DNA of 64,000 bases from Pseudoips prasinana. Lineage: Eukaryota > Arthropoda > Insecta > Lepidoptera > Nolidae. Every line of letters begins with the position of its first letter. The first letter of the stretch is position 1. The notes beneath the pieces are model-generated. The model did not search any database, was not told the DNA's origin, and saw only the letters and a program-made list of their open reading frames with translations. The stretch covers positions 7,153,501 through 7,217,500 of the forward strand of contig OX621258.1 in NCBI GenBank assembly GCA_951640165.1. The letters run 5' to 3'. Of the stretch, positions 21,855 to 33,431 are shown one piece after another. Made by a program: the position numbers and the translations under genes.

Positions 21855-22039
21855 AGGTTACCTATATATACTTCATTCAAACTATAGTTTTGGTAATAAG
21901 ATGTTTGTTTAATAAGTCAAAAACACATGTAAATTTTTTTGAAAAATCACATATTGTACAATGTTTCTTTATTTTTTATTACTTGTATTATTAAACTAAG
22001 ATTGCACAGAAAAATTGTGGATAAAATAAGATAAATAAT

Positions 22040-22850
22040 AAAATAAAATAAAAAAGGTTTTTATTCACATAGACTTCAAAAAGCGCTAAAATGGTTGTAG
22101 TAATTTAGTTGTAAATATTATTATTTCTAGTAACATAGATATTTAGGTACCTACACATTGTTTTGATTGTATGAAAACATTTATAAAATTCATTTTATAA
22201 TGGCAATAATATTTAGCTAGTTCGTATCAAGTTATTGTCACGAGATTATGTTTAAGTTTTATTATCTAGTTTAAGTCTAATATTTTTACTAAATAGGCAT
22301 GTTACAACTAAAAGTATGAAATATAGCGTTATAATGGCATTCGTAATAATAAATGTAGTCATCCGGTGGGATTCGAACCTGCACCGCTTTACCCTAGATC
22401 GGTAGAGCATGTAGGTTCAATTCCCACTAATTAGGACCATTATATTTATGATTTCATACGTTTTTAATTTAGATTTAAAATATGCGGAAAATATAAGGCA
22501 CTCGTAGCCAGTTGATCTCACCGGACCGTACGTAATCAGTGAGGTAAAAAGGTGCCAATATATATTACAAATATTAGACTTAAACTAGATAATTAGACTT
22601 TAACTAGATAATTAAACTTAAACATAATCTCTTGACAATAACTTGATACGAGCTAGCTAAATATCATTGCTGTTATAAAATAAATTTTATTAATGTTTTA
22701 ATACTATCAATACAATGTGTACCTAAATATCTATGTTACTAGAAATAATAATGTATACAACTATAATGTTACAAACATGTTCTGACTATTTACAAGCGCT
22801 TTTTTAAAGTCTACGTGAATAAAAACCTTTTTTATTTTATTTTATTTTAA
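22040..22850. mobile_element. Long-TIR DNA element, family L
   Basis: AAAAAAGGTTTTTATTCACA at the left is mirrored by GTGAATAAAAACCTTTTTTA at the right. The arms of about 260 bp (22040-22300, 22565-22850) are inverse copies at moderate identity. The centre has two tRNA T-arm-like stretches (GGATTCGAACCTGCACC, GTAGGTTCAATTCCC) that face each other. Single arms occur at 24735-24892, 34743-34920 and 53393-53575. Confidence 0.7.
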
Positions 22851-22857
22851 AAGCACA

Positions 22858-23045
22858 TAGGCACGTGGTCAGATTGGATGGATGGGTAACCACCCTACTG
22901 GTTCAATTTCTAATCTTCTCCGTGCTTCGAAGGGCTCGTTATGCTGTCGATCCTAGTAGTATCCACAACAATCGATAATCCATGTTGGAGGTCTACAGAC
23001 TGATCTGAACAACTCTTACTCTAACCAACGCCACTGCTCGTACGA
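22858..23045 (-). repeat. Dispersed repeat family M
   Basis: CTCCGTGCTTCGAAGGGC and neighbours match, in inverse, the segment GCCCTCCGAAGCACGGAG at about 40958-40980. Class unknown. Confidence 0.45.
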
Positions 23046-23061
23046 TAAAGTAATAATAATA

Positions 23062-23300
23062 ATATCTGGGGACAATATCACACAGATCATCCTAGCCCCA
23101 AACTAAGCAAAGCTTGTACTATGGGTACCAGGCGACGATATACATACTTATATAGATAGATAAATACTTATATACATAGAAAACATCCATGACTCAGAAA
23201 CAAATATTCGTGCTCATCACACAAATATTTGCACTTACCGGGATTCGAACCGAGGACCACCAGCTTCGTAGGCAGAATCACTAACAACTAGGCTACGGTG
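23062..23300 (-). repeat. SINE family A, full copy
   Basis: Same structure as other copies; the tRNA head ends at 23300 with a few substitutions in the A box (GATTCTGCC, TAGTTGTTAGTG). Confidence 0.8.
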
Positions 23301-23517
23301 AGTATAAAGTAAAATTGCTAAAAAGCCATTTAACTAAAAATTCATCGAATTTCGTACTTGCTACGTAACATGAATACATCTGCAAAATATAAACAGGGAA
23401 ATTCCCGGTTCTAAATGAATGACTCGCAACCATAAAGGTAAAACTGTCAAAAGTTATATTCTATTTTTCGAATACCAATTTAAACTGAGTCTTTTGGCAG
23501 CGATTTAGGTAATTAAA

Positions 23518-23928
23518 AAAAAAATACCGGTCAAGTGCGAGTTGGACTCGAAGGGTTCCGTAGCAGCAAGTATTTGAGGTAATTGAATGAAAGGTAAAAT
23601 ACGGTTTAAGATTTATGACGTATTAAAAAAAACTACTTACTAGATCTGGTTCAAACAAATTTCGGTGGAAGTCTGCATAGTAATGTACATCATATATATT
23701 TTTTAGTTTTATCATTCTCCCATTTTAGAAATTATTAGAAAAAATTTTTGAGTTTCAATTCTATGTATGGGGAACGCTAAAATTTTTTTGTTTTTTTTTT
23801 ATATTTTTGTATGAAAATCCAAATGCGGTTCAGAGAACACTTACTAAGTGTCGGACGGAAAAAAGTGGCTGTGACATACGGACGTACAGACAGACATGAC
23901 GAATCTATAAGGGTTCTTGCCATTTGGT
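23518..23928 (+). repeat. Family D repeat, left part of split copy
   Basis: Starts ACCGGTCAAGTGCGAGTTGG and runs to TTCTTGCCATTTGG. The missing end (TTTGGCTACGGAACCCTAAC) is at 24499-24518 after an inserted block. ATTTGG is repeated at both junctions. Confidence 0.75.
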
Positions 23929-24180
23929 CACCGTGGCTTAGTTGGTAGCGCTCCTGCCTACGAAACTGGTGGTCCTGGGTTTGAATCCAGGTAAGTGCGA
24001 TTTGTGTGATAAGCACGAGTATTTGTTTCTGAGTCATGTATGTTTTCTATGTATTTAAGTATTTATCTATCTTTATAAGTATGTATATCGTCGCCTGGTA
24101 CCCATAGTACAAGCTTTGCTTAGTTTGGGGCTAGGATGATCTGTGTGAGATTGTCCCTAGATATTATTATTATTAAATTC
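23929..24180 (+). repeat. SINE family A, full copy inside a family D repeat
   Basis: A box TGGCTTAGTTGG and B box GGTTTGAATCC; ends with an ATTATTATT tail. Confidence 0.8.
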
Positions 24181-24498
24181 GTTTTTATTTTCTCCTCTTT
24201 TGCGAGGGTAGTAAACAATACCTATCACGCGGACCTAAGCCAAGGGTGTAGGCAGATTAAATAGAATATGCTGATGTTAACGTGGATGATGTGAGGAATT
24301 TTCGTGTGATGCGACAAGTATTTAAGACTGTGGCCTACTGGAGCATGTGGAGTGTGTATGAGGGCATATCTAAAGTGTGTAAGTTTTGAAGAAGAGATTT
24401 AGGGACAATAGCAGTGGATGACAATACTATAGGTATAATATGGACTGTTTGAGCTTTCCATTGCGGCTTAATTTCGATGAAAATTATTTATTATTATT
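24181..24498. other. Second piece of the insertion in the family D repeat
   Basis: It reads GTGGATGATGTGAGGAATTT and TATGAGGGCATATCTAAAGT. A broken reading frame resembling a LINE or transposon remnant is possible, but I cannot name it. Confidence 0.3.
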
Positions 24499-24518
24499 AT
24501 TTGGCTACGGAACCCTAA
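24499..24518 (+). repeat. Family D repeat, right end of split copy
   Basis: TTTGGCTACGGAACCCTAAC restores the family D terminus found at 14686-14703. Confidence 0.7.
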
Positions 24519-24654
24519 CTAGCAATTCGAAGCAAGAAGGATACAGTAGGGCTTCCTGAATGTATACGAGCTTTAGCCTTAAGGGCTATGAATACTATAA
24601 ATAGGTTGAATGTGTGTAAAACACATTTTTACTCGCTTTGTATTAGCTTCAGTT

Positions 24655-24722
24655 GTATGTCTGCACGTGTGGTGCAGCGTCTAAGACAGTCGCTTCGCCG
24701 CTTCGTGTCGCAGATTCGAGTA
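24655..24722 (+). repeat. SINE family B head, split copy
   Basis: TGCACGTGTGGTGCAGCG to GATTCGAG; the family B 3' part resumes at 24893 after a family L arm. Confidence 0.7.
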
Positions 24723-24734
24723 CATAAATAAAAT

Positions 24735-24892
24735 AAATAAATAAAAAAGGTTTTTATTTACGTAGACTTTAAGAAAGCGCTTGTAAATAGTCAGAACATG
24801 TTTGTAGTATTATAGTTGTATACATTATAAAACGTTGAATTGATTGTATTAAAACATTTATAAAATTTATTTTATAACAGCAATGATATTTA
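24735..24892 (+). repeat. Family L solo arm
   Basis: AAAAAAGGTTTTTATTTACG followed by the arm sequence (GTAGACTTTAAGAAAGCGCT) up to TTTATAACAGCAATGATATT; no second arm nearby. Confidence 0.65.
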
Positions 24893-24958
24893 TGTCTATT
24901 ATATGTTTGTAAACATAGGGATTAGATTCCCAGTGCGTATGTCTTTAAAAAAAATGTT
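24893..24958 (+). repeat. SINE family B, 3' part of split copy
   Basis: GTCTATTATATGTTTGTAAA to GTGCGTATGTCTTT. Confidence 0.65.
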
Positions 24959-25124
24959 TTTAACCGACTCCGTTGAGCGCGAGTTTGACCCACGTTAAAC
25001 GGTCCTATTTGATTGAAACTTTGTATATTTATCGAGGACTGATGACAATTCACTAATTTGATAAAATCCATTAACTAATAAGTAAAATATAAATAACAGT
25101 TTTGAAAACACTCCTTTTTTTAAA

Positions 25125-25560
<436 letters not shown>

Positions 25561-25599
25561 TATACAAAGTGTGTGTGTTTTGGAACTATTATTTTTACT

Positions 25600-25835
25600 T
25601 CCATTCCAGCATCAGCCCGAAGTCTTGGAGTTGTCGGTATTACTCCCGTGCCTCGGAGAGCACGTAAAGCCGTCGGTTCTGTACCTGACCTCTTTCCGGT
25701 CGTCTCGCTAGGCTCGTCTCAATAGGATCATAACAGTGACGGAATAGAAAGTGCTAATGTGTTTGCGCACACTTATGCACTATATATGTCCCGCGCAGAT
25801 GGCTAATTTCTATTGAGACTGGCCGCCGTAGCCAA
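25600..25835 (+). repeat. SINE family I (3' body)
   Basis: GTATTACTCCCGTGCCTCGG, GTACCTGACCTCTTTCCGGT and a tail rich in GCGCACACTTATGCACTAT. Relatives: 43845-44095, 44500-44780, 52470-52720 and 55750-56085. The tRNA-like head is absent here. Confidence 0.6.
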
Positions 25836-26250
25836 AATTCGGCTAGGAGGACATAATATAAATGTAAATAAACATAAGAAGTTAACAAAGTAACAGTAAG
25901 TAGTTATTTATCATTCATTAGTCGTGTTTATTAATCAGAGTTTCGTTTACATAGAAGTCATATCGCACAGTAACCTGACATCAGTGGATCCATTTCTACT
26001 ACCAAAACCATCCTTATTGCAAGGATATAAAGTCGTTGACACGGGCAGTGGATCTCCACCGATGTGCCACCGATTACACAATAAACTATTTGGTAACAGT
26101 ATCAATACTCGGAAATGTGACTAAGTGCTACTTACGTTTATATAAATTTAATCTATGTTTAATCTATGAAATAATTATGATTACAAAGTATTTACTTTGT
26201 AATCGAATCTTCGTATACGCAGTTAATAATAGATTCCGGTACATAATAAT
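25836..26250. other. Non-coding spacer
   Basis: Short ORFs (25924, 26036) show no family features; no repeat recognised. Confidence 0.3.
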
Positions 26251-26391
26251 ACCTAATATCCTGGGACATTATTTACACACGGATATCTGATCCCAAATTA
26301 AGCAGAACTGGTATACTACATATACTACTTTTCTTTTGTAAATACATACGTATATAGATAATAACATCCAGACTCAGGACTAACATTAATT
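26251..26391 (-). repeat. SINE family C, 3' part
   Basis: CCTGGGACATTATTTACACA, GATCCCAAATTAAGCAGA and the ACTCAGGAC body; the tRNA head is missing because a LINE fragment follows. Complete relative at 42342-42594. Confidence 0.7.
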
Positions 26392-26760
26392 TCGGACGGA
26401 ATCTTCAATATCCTTCACAATCCCTTATCCCCTTCCTACCTACGGGACCGATTTTCCTATCTTCATTGCTCCGATGCTCCCTGCAAATCCCATCGTCGAT
26501 CTCTTCTCCTAATCCCTCAACATAAAACTGATTTTTACTCCTACTCCTATACGGTTCATGCGGTCAGGTTGTGAAATTCTCTTCCCCTAACATTCGCCAA
26601 AGTAATACAGTTTCAATATTTAAAAATCGTGTCAAAGCACATTATCTCTCTTCCTCATCCTAGTTGTATGTATATGTATGTGTATATAGATATTTATCGT
26701 TGTATTTTATAATTATTTATGTATATTTAGCATGTAGTATATGTATTACTAGAAACTACA
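26392..26760 (+). pseudogene. LINE pol C-terminal fragment
   Basis: Broken frames give SYTVHAVRLWNSLPLTFAK and FQYLKIVSKHIIS, the RLWNSLP tail typical of Jockey/CR1-type LINE proteins, with a 3' UTR to about 26760. Confidence 0.6.
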
Positions 26761-26914
26761 CACGCTATGTTATATTTCTTTTAATTTCTCTTCTCGCGGG
26801 TCTGCTGGAAGAAATTTCATTGAAATAAGCAGTACCTTTGTACATATTATTTTCTTTTAAAATTTCTTTTCTGTATTCCTTTTCCGTGTGTACATTAATG
26901 ATTAAATAAAATAA

Positions 26915-27060
26915 AACATGATGACTGCACGTGTGGCGCACAGGCTTAGACAGTCGCCTCGCCGCTTCGTGTCGCGGGTTCGAGTCCCACGACGCACAAC
27001 TATTTGTGAGACCCATAAATGGTTCTTCTGAGTCAGGATGCAATTTGTGTCCGTCTATTC
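26915..27060 (+). repeat. SINE family B, head and body (split)
   Basis: GTGTGGCGCACAGGCTTAGA A-box region, GGTTCGAGTCCC B box, body to GTCCGTCTATT; the 3' part is at 27311-27390. Confidence 0.8.
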
Positions 27061-27310
27061 TTGATGGACCTGTTGGCGTGGTTGGTAGATACCCCACCCG
27101 GGACAGATATTTGTGTGCATGAACATGTCTGTTTGTCCTGAGTCTGGGTGTAAATAATCTATATACTTAAGTCTGTATTAACAAAAGAAAAATAGTATAT
27201 GTAGTATATCAGTTATCTGGTTTCCATAGTACAAGCTCTGCTTAGTTTGGGATCAGATGGATCCCAAACTAAGCAGAGCCGTGTGTGAATAATGTCCTAG
27301 GATGTTATTA
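27061..27310 (+). repeat. SINE family C inside SINE family B
   Basis: TGGCGTGGTTGGTAGAT A box; the B-box region is deleted; the body ends AATAATGTCCTAGGATG. It contains a local palindrome GGATCAGATGGATCCCAAAC region at 27230-27285. Confidence 0.75.
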
Positions 27311-27390
27311 TTATTATACGTTTGTAAGTTTGTAAAGTACCCCGCGACACAGGGATTAGATTCCCTAGTGCGGGCGTAGTCTTAAAAAAC
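27311..27390 (+). repeat. SINE family B, 3' part
   Basis: GTTTGTAAAGTACCCCGCGA through GTGCGGGCGTAGTCTT. Confidence 0.75.
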
Positions 27391-27409
27391 TATAAATAAA
27401 TGAAAACAG

Positions 27410-27500
27410 GCATGTTCATTCATGCACACAAATATATGTCCTGGGTGGGAATCGAACCTACGACCTACGGCGTGTAAGGCAAGCATCTACAAAACAACCC
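27410..27500 (-). repeat. SINE family C, head fragment
   Basis: TGTCCTGGGTGGGAATCGAA is the inverse of the B-box region; the 3' body is missing. Confidence 0.65.
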
Positions 27501-28202
27501 CAAGTTATTGTTAGAAAGGCTTTAAGACGACGCATTGGAGATTATTGTCTTCAGCTATTATTAAAAATTCGCCCTGATATATATGTATTCTATTTCTAGT
27601 CTTTGACATGCTTTTTGGAATGAAGTTCCTTATCGCGCGTTGTGAAAGGGGGCTAGACAGAAAAAAATCTCACGAAAAGTTGTCACGACACTTTTTGCAG
27701 CTGTGCGGCGTGCGCATGTTTCTCTGTAGATATTTTGATTTCTATTTCGCATTGAACAGTGTGGGGTCGCGACGATTATTTTTGTTGAGAGTATACAGGT
27801 TTTTTGTAAATAATAAATAATAAGAAATAACTTCGTTCCATCCGGGTGTCCCTAGACACCTCTCAAGTTTTTTTTTATTTGAAACCACAAACAAGTTTAC
27901 AATCATCATCAAATGAAGCTTAAATTCCACAATATTACTTACAGTAAACTCAACATTGCTGGTCACCTAATAGGTACATAAGAGAATTAGAAATGGTGAG
28001 CCTGTGTTACAATTTTAGATTACTATGAACTTATCAAATGAAATATTCTTTGTACTGTTAAGTGAATATTTATATAAATATTCACTAAACAGTATATAAT
28101 ACTTTGGCTATAGATTTATTTTAAAACAGATATAAAGTAAACTCAACTGCTTATTGACCATAGATTTTAAATAACGAAAATGAATTAAATAAATGAATAA
28201 AA
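27501..28202. other. Non-coding region with an unidentified repeat
   Basis: 27605-27870 (GGAATGAAGTTCCTTATCGC to CCATCCGGGTGTCCCTAGAC) looks like an old transposon remnant; its ORF of 70 codons has no recognised domain. Confidence 0.3.
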
Positions 28203-28226
28203 TAAAAAGTTTTTTTTTTCACGTAG
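28203..28226 (+). repeat. Family L arm, left piece (split by BEL element)
   Basis: AAAAGTTTTTTTTTCACGTAG is the beginning of a family L arm. It continues at 34743 with CGTAGACTTTAAAAAGGCGC. Confidence 0.65.
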
Positions 28227-28512
28227 TGTTGAGTACATCGACCGGCCGCGCACCGCAACGTTTCGTCGCCAGGGGGCGCGGCCACCGATTCCAGCCGAGT
28301 GCCCGTTCGGCCGCGCTCGGCAGTCAGCTGTTAGCTACGACATACCGCGCTCGCGCATACATTACTTTATATGTAAATACTAAATTCCTTATACCGTTAC
28401 GATTACGAGATTCTGTAGTGTGGTAATTAATATAACCTACATCAAAAATATACAGTCCACTCATTTCTAACACCCGCTATCGAACCTGCATTGGCCTACA
28501 TAGGTCAGAACA
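28227..28512 (+). repeat. BEL 5' LTR
   Basis: 286 bp, TG...CA ends, GC-rich first half (CGGCCGCGCACCGCAACG). Confidence 0.95.
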
Positions 28513-29359
28513 TTGGTCTTCTCACCGTTGAATCAACGTCAGCTGCGCCGAACAAAGGAATTCGGATTTTATAACTTCACATGCGGGTTCAAGTAATCGT
28601 CACCTGAGTCTTGGAGTCACTTCTTGGCATCGTACCCTGCTTTTGGACGTCGTGAATTTTGGCACGGTCATCATTGCACCGTCATCGCCGACTTCACTTC
28701 CAAAGGGCTACTCAAGAAACTTAAGATCATCGGGATAACGGTTCATCAAGGAGTACAGAACAGCACAGAAACCAATTCTACACTTTTGGATTGTGCTCGT
28801 GGCTTAGAATACAGAGTTCTACACGGGACAAACATCATTTGTGGATTGCAACAAAACTGTGAGATCGTTCCATATTTTATCATTTTTATCATAAAAATCA
28901 TTCAATTTTCGCAATCATATTGCATTAATCATTACATTCATCCATTTCAATCAGCCATAATCATTTAAAATTCATTAAAATCATAAAATAGTTAGTAGTA
29001 GCCTAGTTTCATTGTATCATTCATGCCATTACTGCCATTTACTATCAATTTACATATTTTTCTCACATATTTAATTCATACTTCATTTTAAATCATAAAC
29101 TTATCATTACATGCATATTGTTTACTTCAAATAAGTAATTTTTGCGTAGCTTATTGCCTGTTTCTTAAAAAATAAAACAATTAGTTCTACTAGTAACAGA
29201 ATTAATTTCATTGCAAAGCGCCTTACAAAAAATAAACACAATTTGATATTAGCCAAATAGTTGCACTGCATACAGTATTGCACATAGCTACTATTTCTTA
29301 CGTGTAATTATTTTTAGTTTCTATCTTACTTACTATTTCTCAGCCTAGCCATCTTTTCG
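28513..29359 (+). other. BEL 5' untranslated region
   Basis: Begins TTGGTCTTCTCACCGTTG right after the LTR, the expected primer-binding position. The segment to 29359 has no long frame in the gag phase and no clear gag start codon. Confidence 0.6.
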
Positions 29360-29868
29360 CGAAGCTTGATATAAAAAGCTTAATCAAAAAGCGTGCTACA
29401 TTCAAAGCAAAGCTCACGCAGTATTCTTCTTTCTTAAATGTATCTAAATCTTGTGAAAAGTTAAGCGAGGTACAAGTCGCTGAAATTGAATACCGTCTTA
29501 ACATATTAGAGTCTTCATATCCCAAATATGATGCGTTACAGGGTGAACTGGAATCGTTAATGGAGGACCCTACCGAGCAATTCACGGAACGCGAAGTATT
29601 TGAAAAGGAGTTCTACAGTTTGGTGGCTACTTCACGACAGCTCATCATCGATACCCGTAAAAAGCTTCTTACTGATGACACAACTTCCAAGGTGAGTTCT
29701 TGTAGCGGTCACACACATAGTCACGGTTCAATTCGTTTGCCTAAAATTGATTTACCAAAATTCTCAGGTAGCTATCATGATTGGCTCGAGTTTAGAGATA
29801 CTTTATTAAAATTAATAAACTACACTATCTCCGTGCATCTTTGCGCTCCAGTGCCGCACTTATTATAG
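29360..29868 (+). pseudogene. BEL gag, N-terminal part
   Basis: Frame reads AKLDIKSLIKKRATFKAKLT, a coiled-coil-like KxxL region, then EIEYRLNILESSYPKYDALQ and PKIDLPKFSGSYHDWLEFRD, the BEL gag signature. An in-frame stop lies upstream and no ATG is seen before 29560, so the original start may be mutated. It ends at 29868 by a frame break with apparent small deletion. Confidence 0.8.
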
Positions 29869-31952
29869 ATAATTTAGACTTCACATCGGTAAACTATGAC
29901 TCTGCCTGGAAGTTACTTTGTGAAAGGTACGACAACAAGCGCCTGCTTGTGAGTAATCACGTCCAAGCTCTTTTCAACGTGGACCCAATCAACAAGGAGT
30001 CCAGTAAGTCTATACGTCATTTGGTTGATATAACTAAAAAAAATCTTAGGCCTTTGAGCACTTTAGGGCAACCAGTCGAACACTGGGACACTCTCATTAT
30101 TCACTTAATGACGAGTAAATTAGACCAGGTGACGAATCGTCAGTGGGAGGAGCATAGGAACACTTTGTCCGACCCTCCTTTATTGGCTACATTTACTACT
30201 TTTCTCAGCAATAGGGCTGATTTATTGGAAACACTTGAGGAGTCCAGAATTGTAAAACTAAAATATACACAAAACAATAGCGACCACAAAGCTAAGAGTT
30301 TTGTCATTTCGACTGAACACAAACCAAAGCATAGTTCATGTCCTATGTGCAAAGAATTACATTATTTGTTTTCATGTCCTCAATTTCGAGCTTTACCAGT
30401 AGAGTCGCGCATGGAGAAGGTACGTGAATACAAGGTTTGCATCAATTGCCTTCGCTTAGGTCACAATAGTTCTAAGTGTCAGTTAGGGCCTTGTAAATAT
30501 TGTAGGAATGAGAAACATAACACACTTCTTCACATTGACAAGGAATCGTCATCTATCGTCACACCAAATATTGCACTCTCAACAAACCATTCCACTGATT
30601 CTCGTATAATCTTGTTATCCACGGCTCTTGTCAAAGTAAAAGATGCCAAGGGTAAACTTCATACAGCTCGAATCCTGTTGGATTACGGAAGTACGTCAAA
30701 TTTCGTGTCCGAAACTTTTGCAAGTAAGCTTAATTTGAATGTATATCCAACAAAATCTCAAGTAATAGGCATAAACACACAGACATCGAACTGCTCACAA
30801 GGGTGTGCACTTTCTTTCACTTCATTCGATGGAGAGTATAAATCTGACATTCAATGTTTTATACTTCCAAAAATTTCATCACACATTCCACATTGTTCTA
30901 TTAATATCAAGGATATTCCTATACCTTCCGAGATTCGTCTTGCCGATCCCAACTTCTACGTTCCGTCTTCTATTGACATTCTTCTTGGAGCAGAAGTCTT
31001 TTGGGGCATCATAGGCACGAATCGTATTCAGATTGGTAGGAAAATGCCTACTCTATGCGATTCCAAACTGGGGTGGTTGATCTCAGGTGGAATTCAGCAG
31101 TCTAGTACTTTTCCTAATAGCTGTATGCTGGCCAACCTCCATGACGAGTTGGCTCGCTTCTGGGAACTAGACTCTATATCACCCAAACATAAATTCACAG
31201 CCGAAGAGAGAGCTTGTGAAGAATCATTCAATGATACTTCCTATCGTAATAATGATGGGCGTTTTGTGGTAAAGATGCCACTAAAGGAGTCACCCGATGT
31301 GCTAGGTGATTCTTATTTAATAGCCAAACGTAGATTTCTTTCTTTAGAAAATCGGCTTCTTCGTAATTCAGAACTCAAATCACTCTATGTAGAGTTTATG
31401 AACGAATACATTCGTTTAGGGCACATGTCTCTCAACACTGACTCTAGGCGTCAGAACTCTATATTGAGTTCTACCTACTATCTACCACATCACGGAGTGT
31501 TGAAAGAGTCAAGCTGTACAACTAAGTTAAGGGTAGTATTTGACGCCTCTACTAAGTCTTCTTCAGGAAAGTCATTAAATGACATACAAATGGTAGGGCC
31601 TACTCTACAAAACGATTTACTATCCATTTTACTCCGATTTAGGCAACATAAAATTGCAGTTTGCGCAGACATCAAAAAGATGTATCGGCAAACTCTTGTT
31701 AACGACGCTCACCGACCTCTTCAGCAGATCCTGTGGAGGAATGAACCTACTGATCCTTTAAAAACGTACACTCTGAATACATTGACATATGGTACCGCAT
31801 CAGCATCCTTTTTAGCAACCAGATGTCTAATTCAGCTAGCACAGGAATGTAACGATTCAGCCATTCAGTTCACCGTTGCAAATGATTTTTACGTAGATGA
31901 TTATCTTTCAGGTGGCTCTACTATAGAGTCTACAGTGAGTCAATGTCGATAA
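29841..31952 (+). pseudogene. BEL gag C-terminus, protease and reverse transcriptase
   Basis: 703-codon segment. The gag C-terminus has knuckles CPMCKELHYLFSC (167-179) and CINCLRLGHNSSKC (200-213), then CKYCRNEKHNTLLH. Protease: ILLDYGSTSNFVS near 279-290, with Asp-Tyr-Gly instead of the usual Asp-Ser/Thr-Gly. RT: TTKLRVVFDASTKSSSG, CADIKKMYRQ and NDFYVDDYLSGG, with YVDD at 684-687. The segment is ended by TAA in place of a sense codon; the same frame continues directly. Confidence 0.9.
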
Positions 31953-33431
31953 GTTATAACAATTCTTCAATCAGCAAAGTATAATTTAAGAAAATGGCAG
32001 GCTAACTCACTTGAAGTAGTACAAGCTCTATCTGGTATACAAGACTCTTCTAGCGTTATTGACTTTAGTGATTACGAAATGTCTAAAACACTAGGGCTTC
32101 ATTGGCGATGCTTAGATGATACATTTTCATTTGCCATAAATTTAGTTTCATATGAAAGAGTAACAAAGCGCCAGATTTTGTCTACCATAGCGCAGATCTT
32201 TGATCCCATTGGTCTTGTCGCTCCTTGTGTAGTGGAAGCCAAAATTATTATGCAGCAGTTATGGCTTTCTAAATATTCATGGGACGAGCCAGTCTCTGAA
32301 CACATACAAAATTTATGGAATGTCTTTCAGACTACTTTGCCTACCTTAAATACATTACAGATACCTCGTTGGATAGTATGCAATTCGCCAACTTCTATTC
32401 AACTCCACGTATTCACCGACGCTTCTGAAAGGGCTTACGGCGCGTGCATCTACGTCCGTAGTGTATCTTCAGATGGTGAGATCTTTGTTCATCTTCTTAC
32501 TGCTAAGAGCAAGGTTTGTCCAATTAAACCTACAACCATCCCAAGGTTGGAGCTCTGCGCAGCATTGCTAGGTACAAGATTACATAAGAAAGTAAGTCAG
32601 TCACTCACTCTAAATATACAAGAGTCTGTATTTTGGAGCGACTCTACAATCGTCTTAGGTTGGCTTTTTTCAAAACCGAACCTTCTCCGTACTTTTGTTA
32701 GGCACCGAGTTTGTGAGATTCAGGAAGAATCAGGTTTTCCGTGGAGGTACGTTCCTTCTCTTGAAAACCCCGCAGACCTCGCTTCACGAGGGCTTAGTGC
32801 TGACAAAATTATAAGTTCATCATTGTGGTGGTCGGGTCCACAGTTTTTAAAAGAAGAGCCAAATCATTGGCCGTCTTTTCCCGAAACGCATAAGCCGCCG
32901 CCAGCTTTACCGGAAATGATAAGTTCCCATCATGTGGACGTCGTTGACGGTGAGTTACATTTAACTAAAGTCATTGCCAGACACTCCTGCTTTCTCAAAC
33001 TTCAACGAGTGTTTGCATATGTCATTCGCTTTATAAACAAATGTCGCAAGCAATCATCAAATTGTGGCCCACTAACAGCATCAGAGACTAACCAATCATT
33101 ACAAACTGTATTGAAATTAAGTCAAGTGGAGTCATTCCCTGAAGAACACAATTTACTCAAAGCATCAAAGCCACTTCCAGCTAAAAGTAAATTATTAAAA
33201 CTGTCTCCATACTTAGATCAAAATAATCTCATAAGAGTTGGAGGCAGACTCAAAAATTCATTTTATGATTATGATGTAAAGCATCCAATTTTAATATCGA
33301 GCTCTCATTGTATTACGCAACTATTATTTAAAATGTTTCATATTAAATTAAAACACGCGGGACCCCAACTTCTACTTGCTACCATTCGTCACCACTATTG
33401 GCCGATCGGTGCCGCGGTGGTAGAAATTTAG
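31953..33431 (+). pseudogene. BEL RT thumb, RNase H and integrase N-terminus
   Basis: Continues in the same frame after the TAA. YNLRKWQANSLEVV ends the RT; LHVFTDASERAYGACIYVR is the first RNase H motif and ESVFWSDSTIVLGWL the later Asp motif; HPILISSSHCITQLLF and KLKHAGPQLLLATIRHHYW belong to the zinc-binding integrase N-terminus. The frame is lost near 33405. Confidence 0.9.

Noticed and set aside
22365..22440. tRNA gene inside family L
   Set aside because: T-arm-like sequence occurs in both orientations with no anticodon arm; part of a repeat core.
26765..27122. ORFs of 110 and 63 codons
   Set aside because: Both read through SINE B and SINE C.
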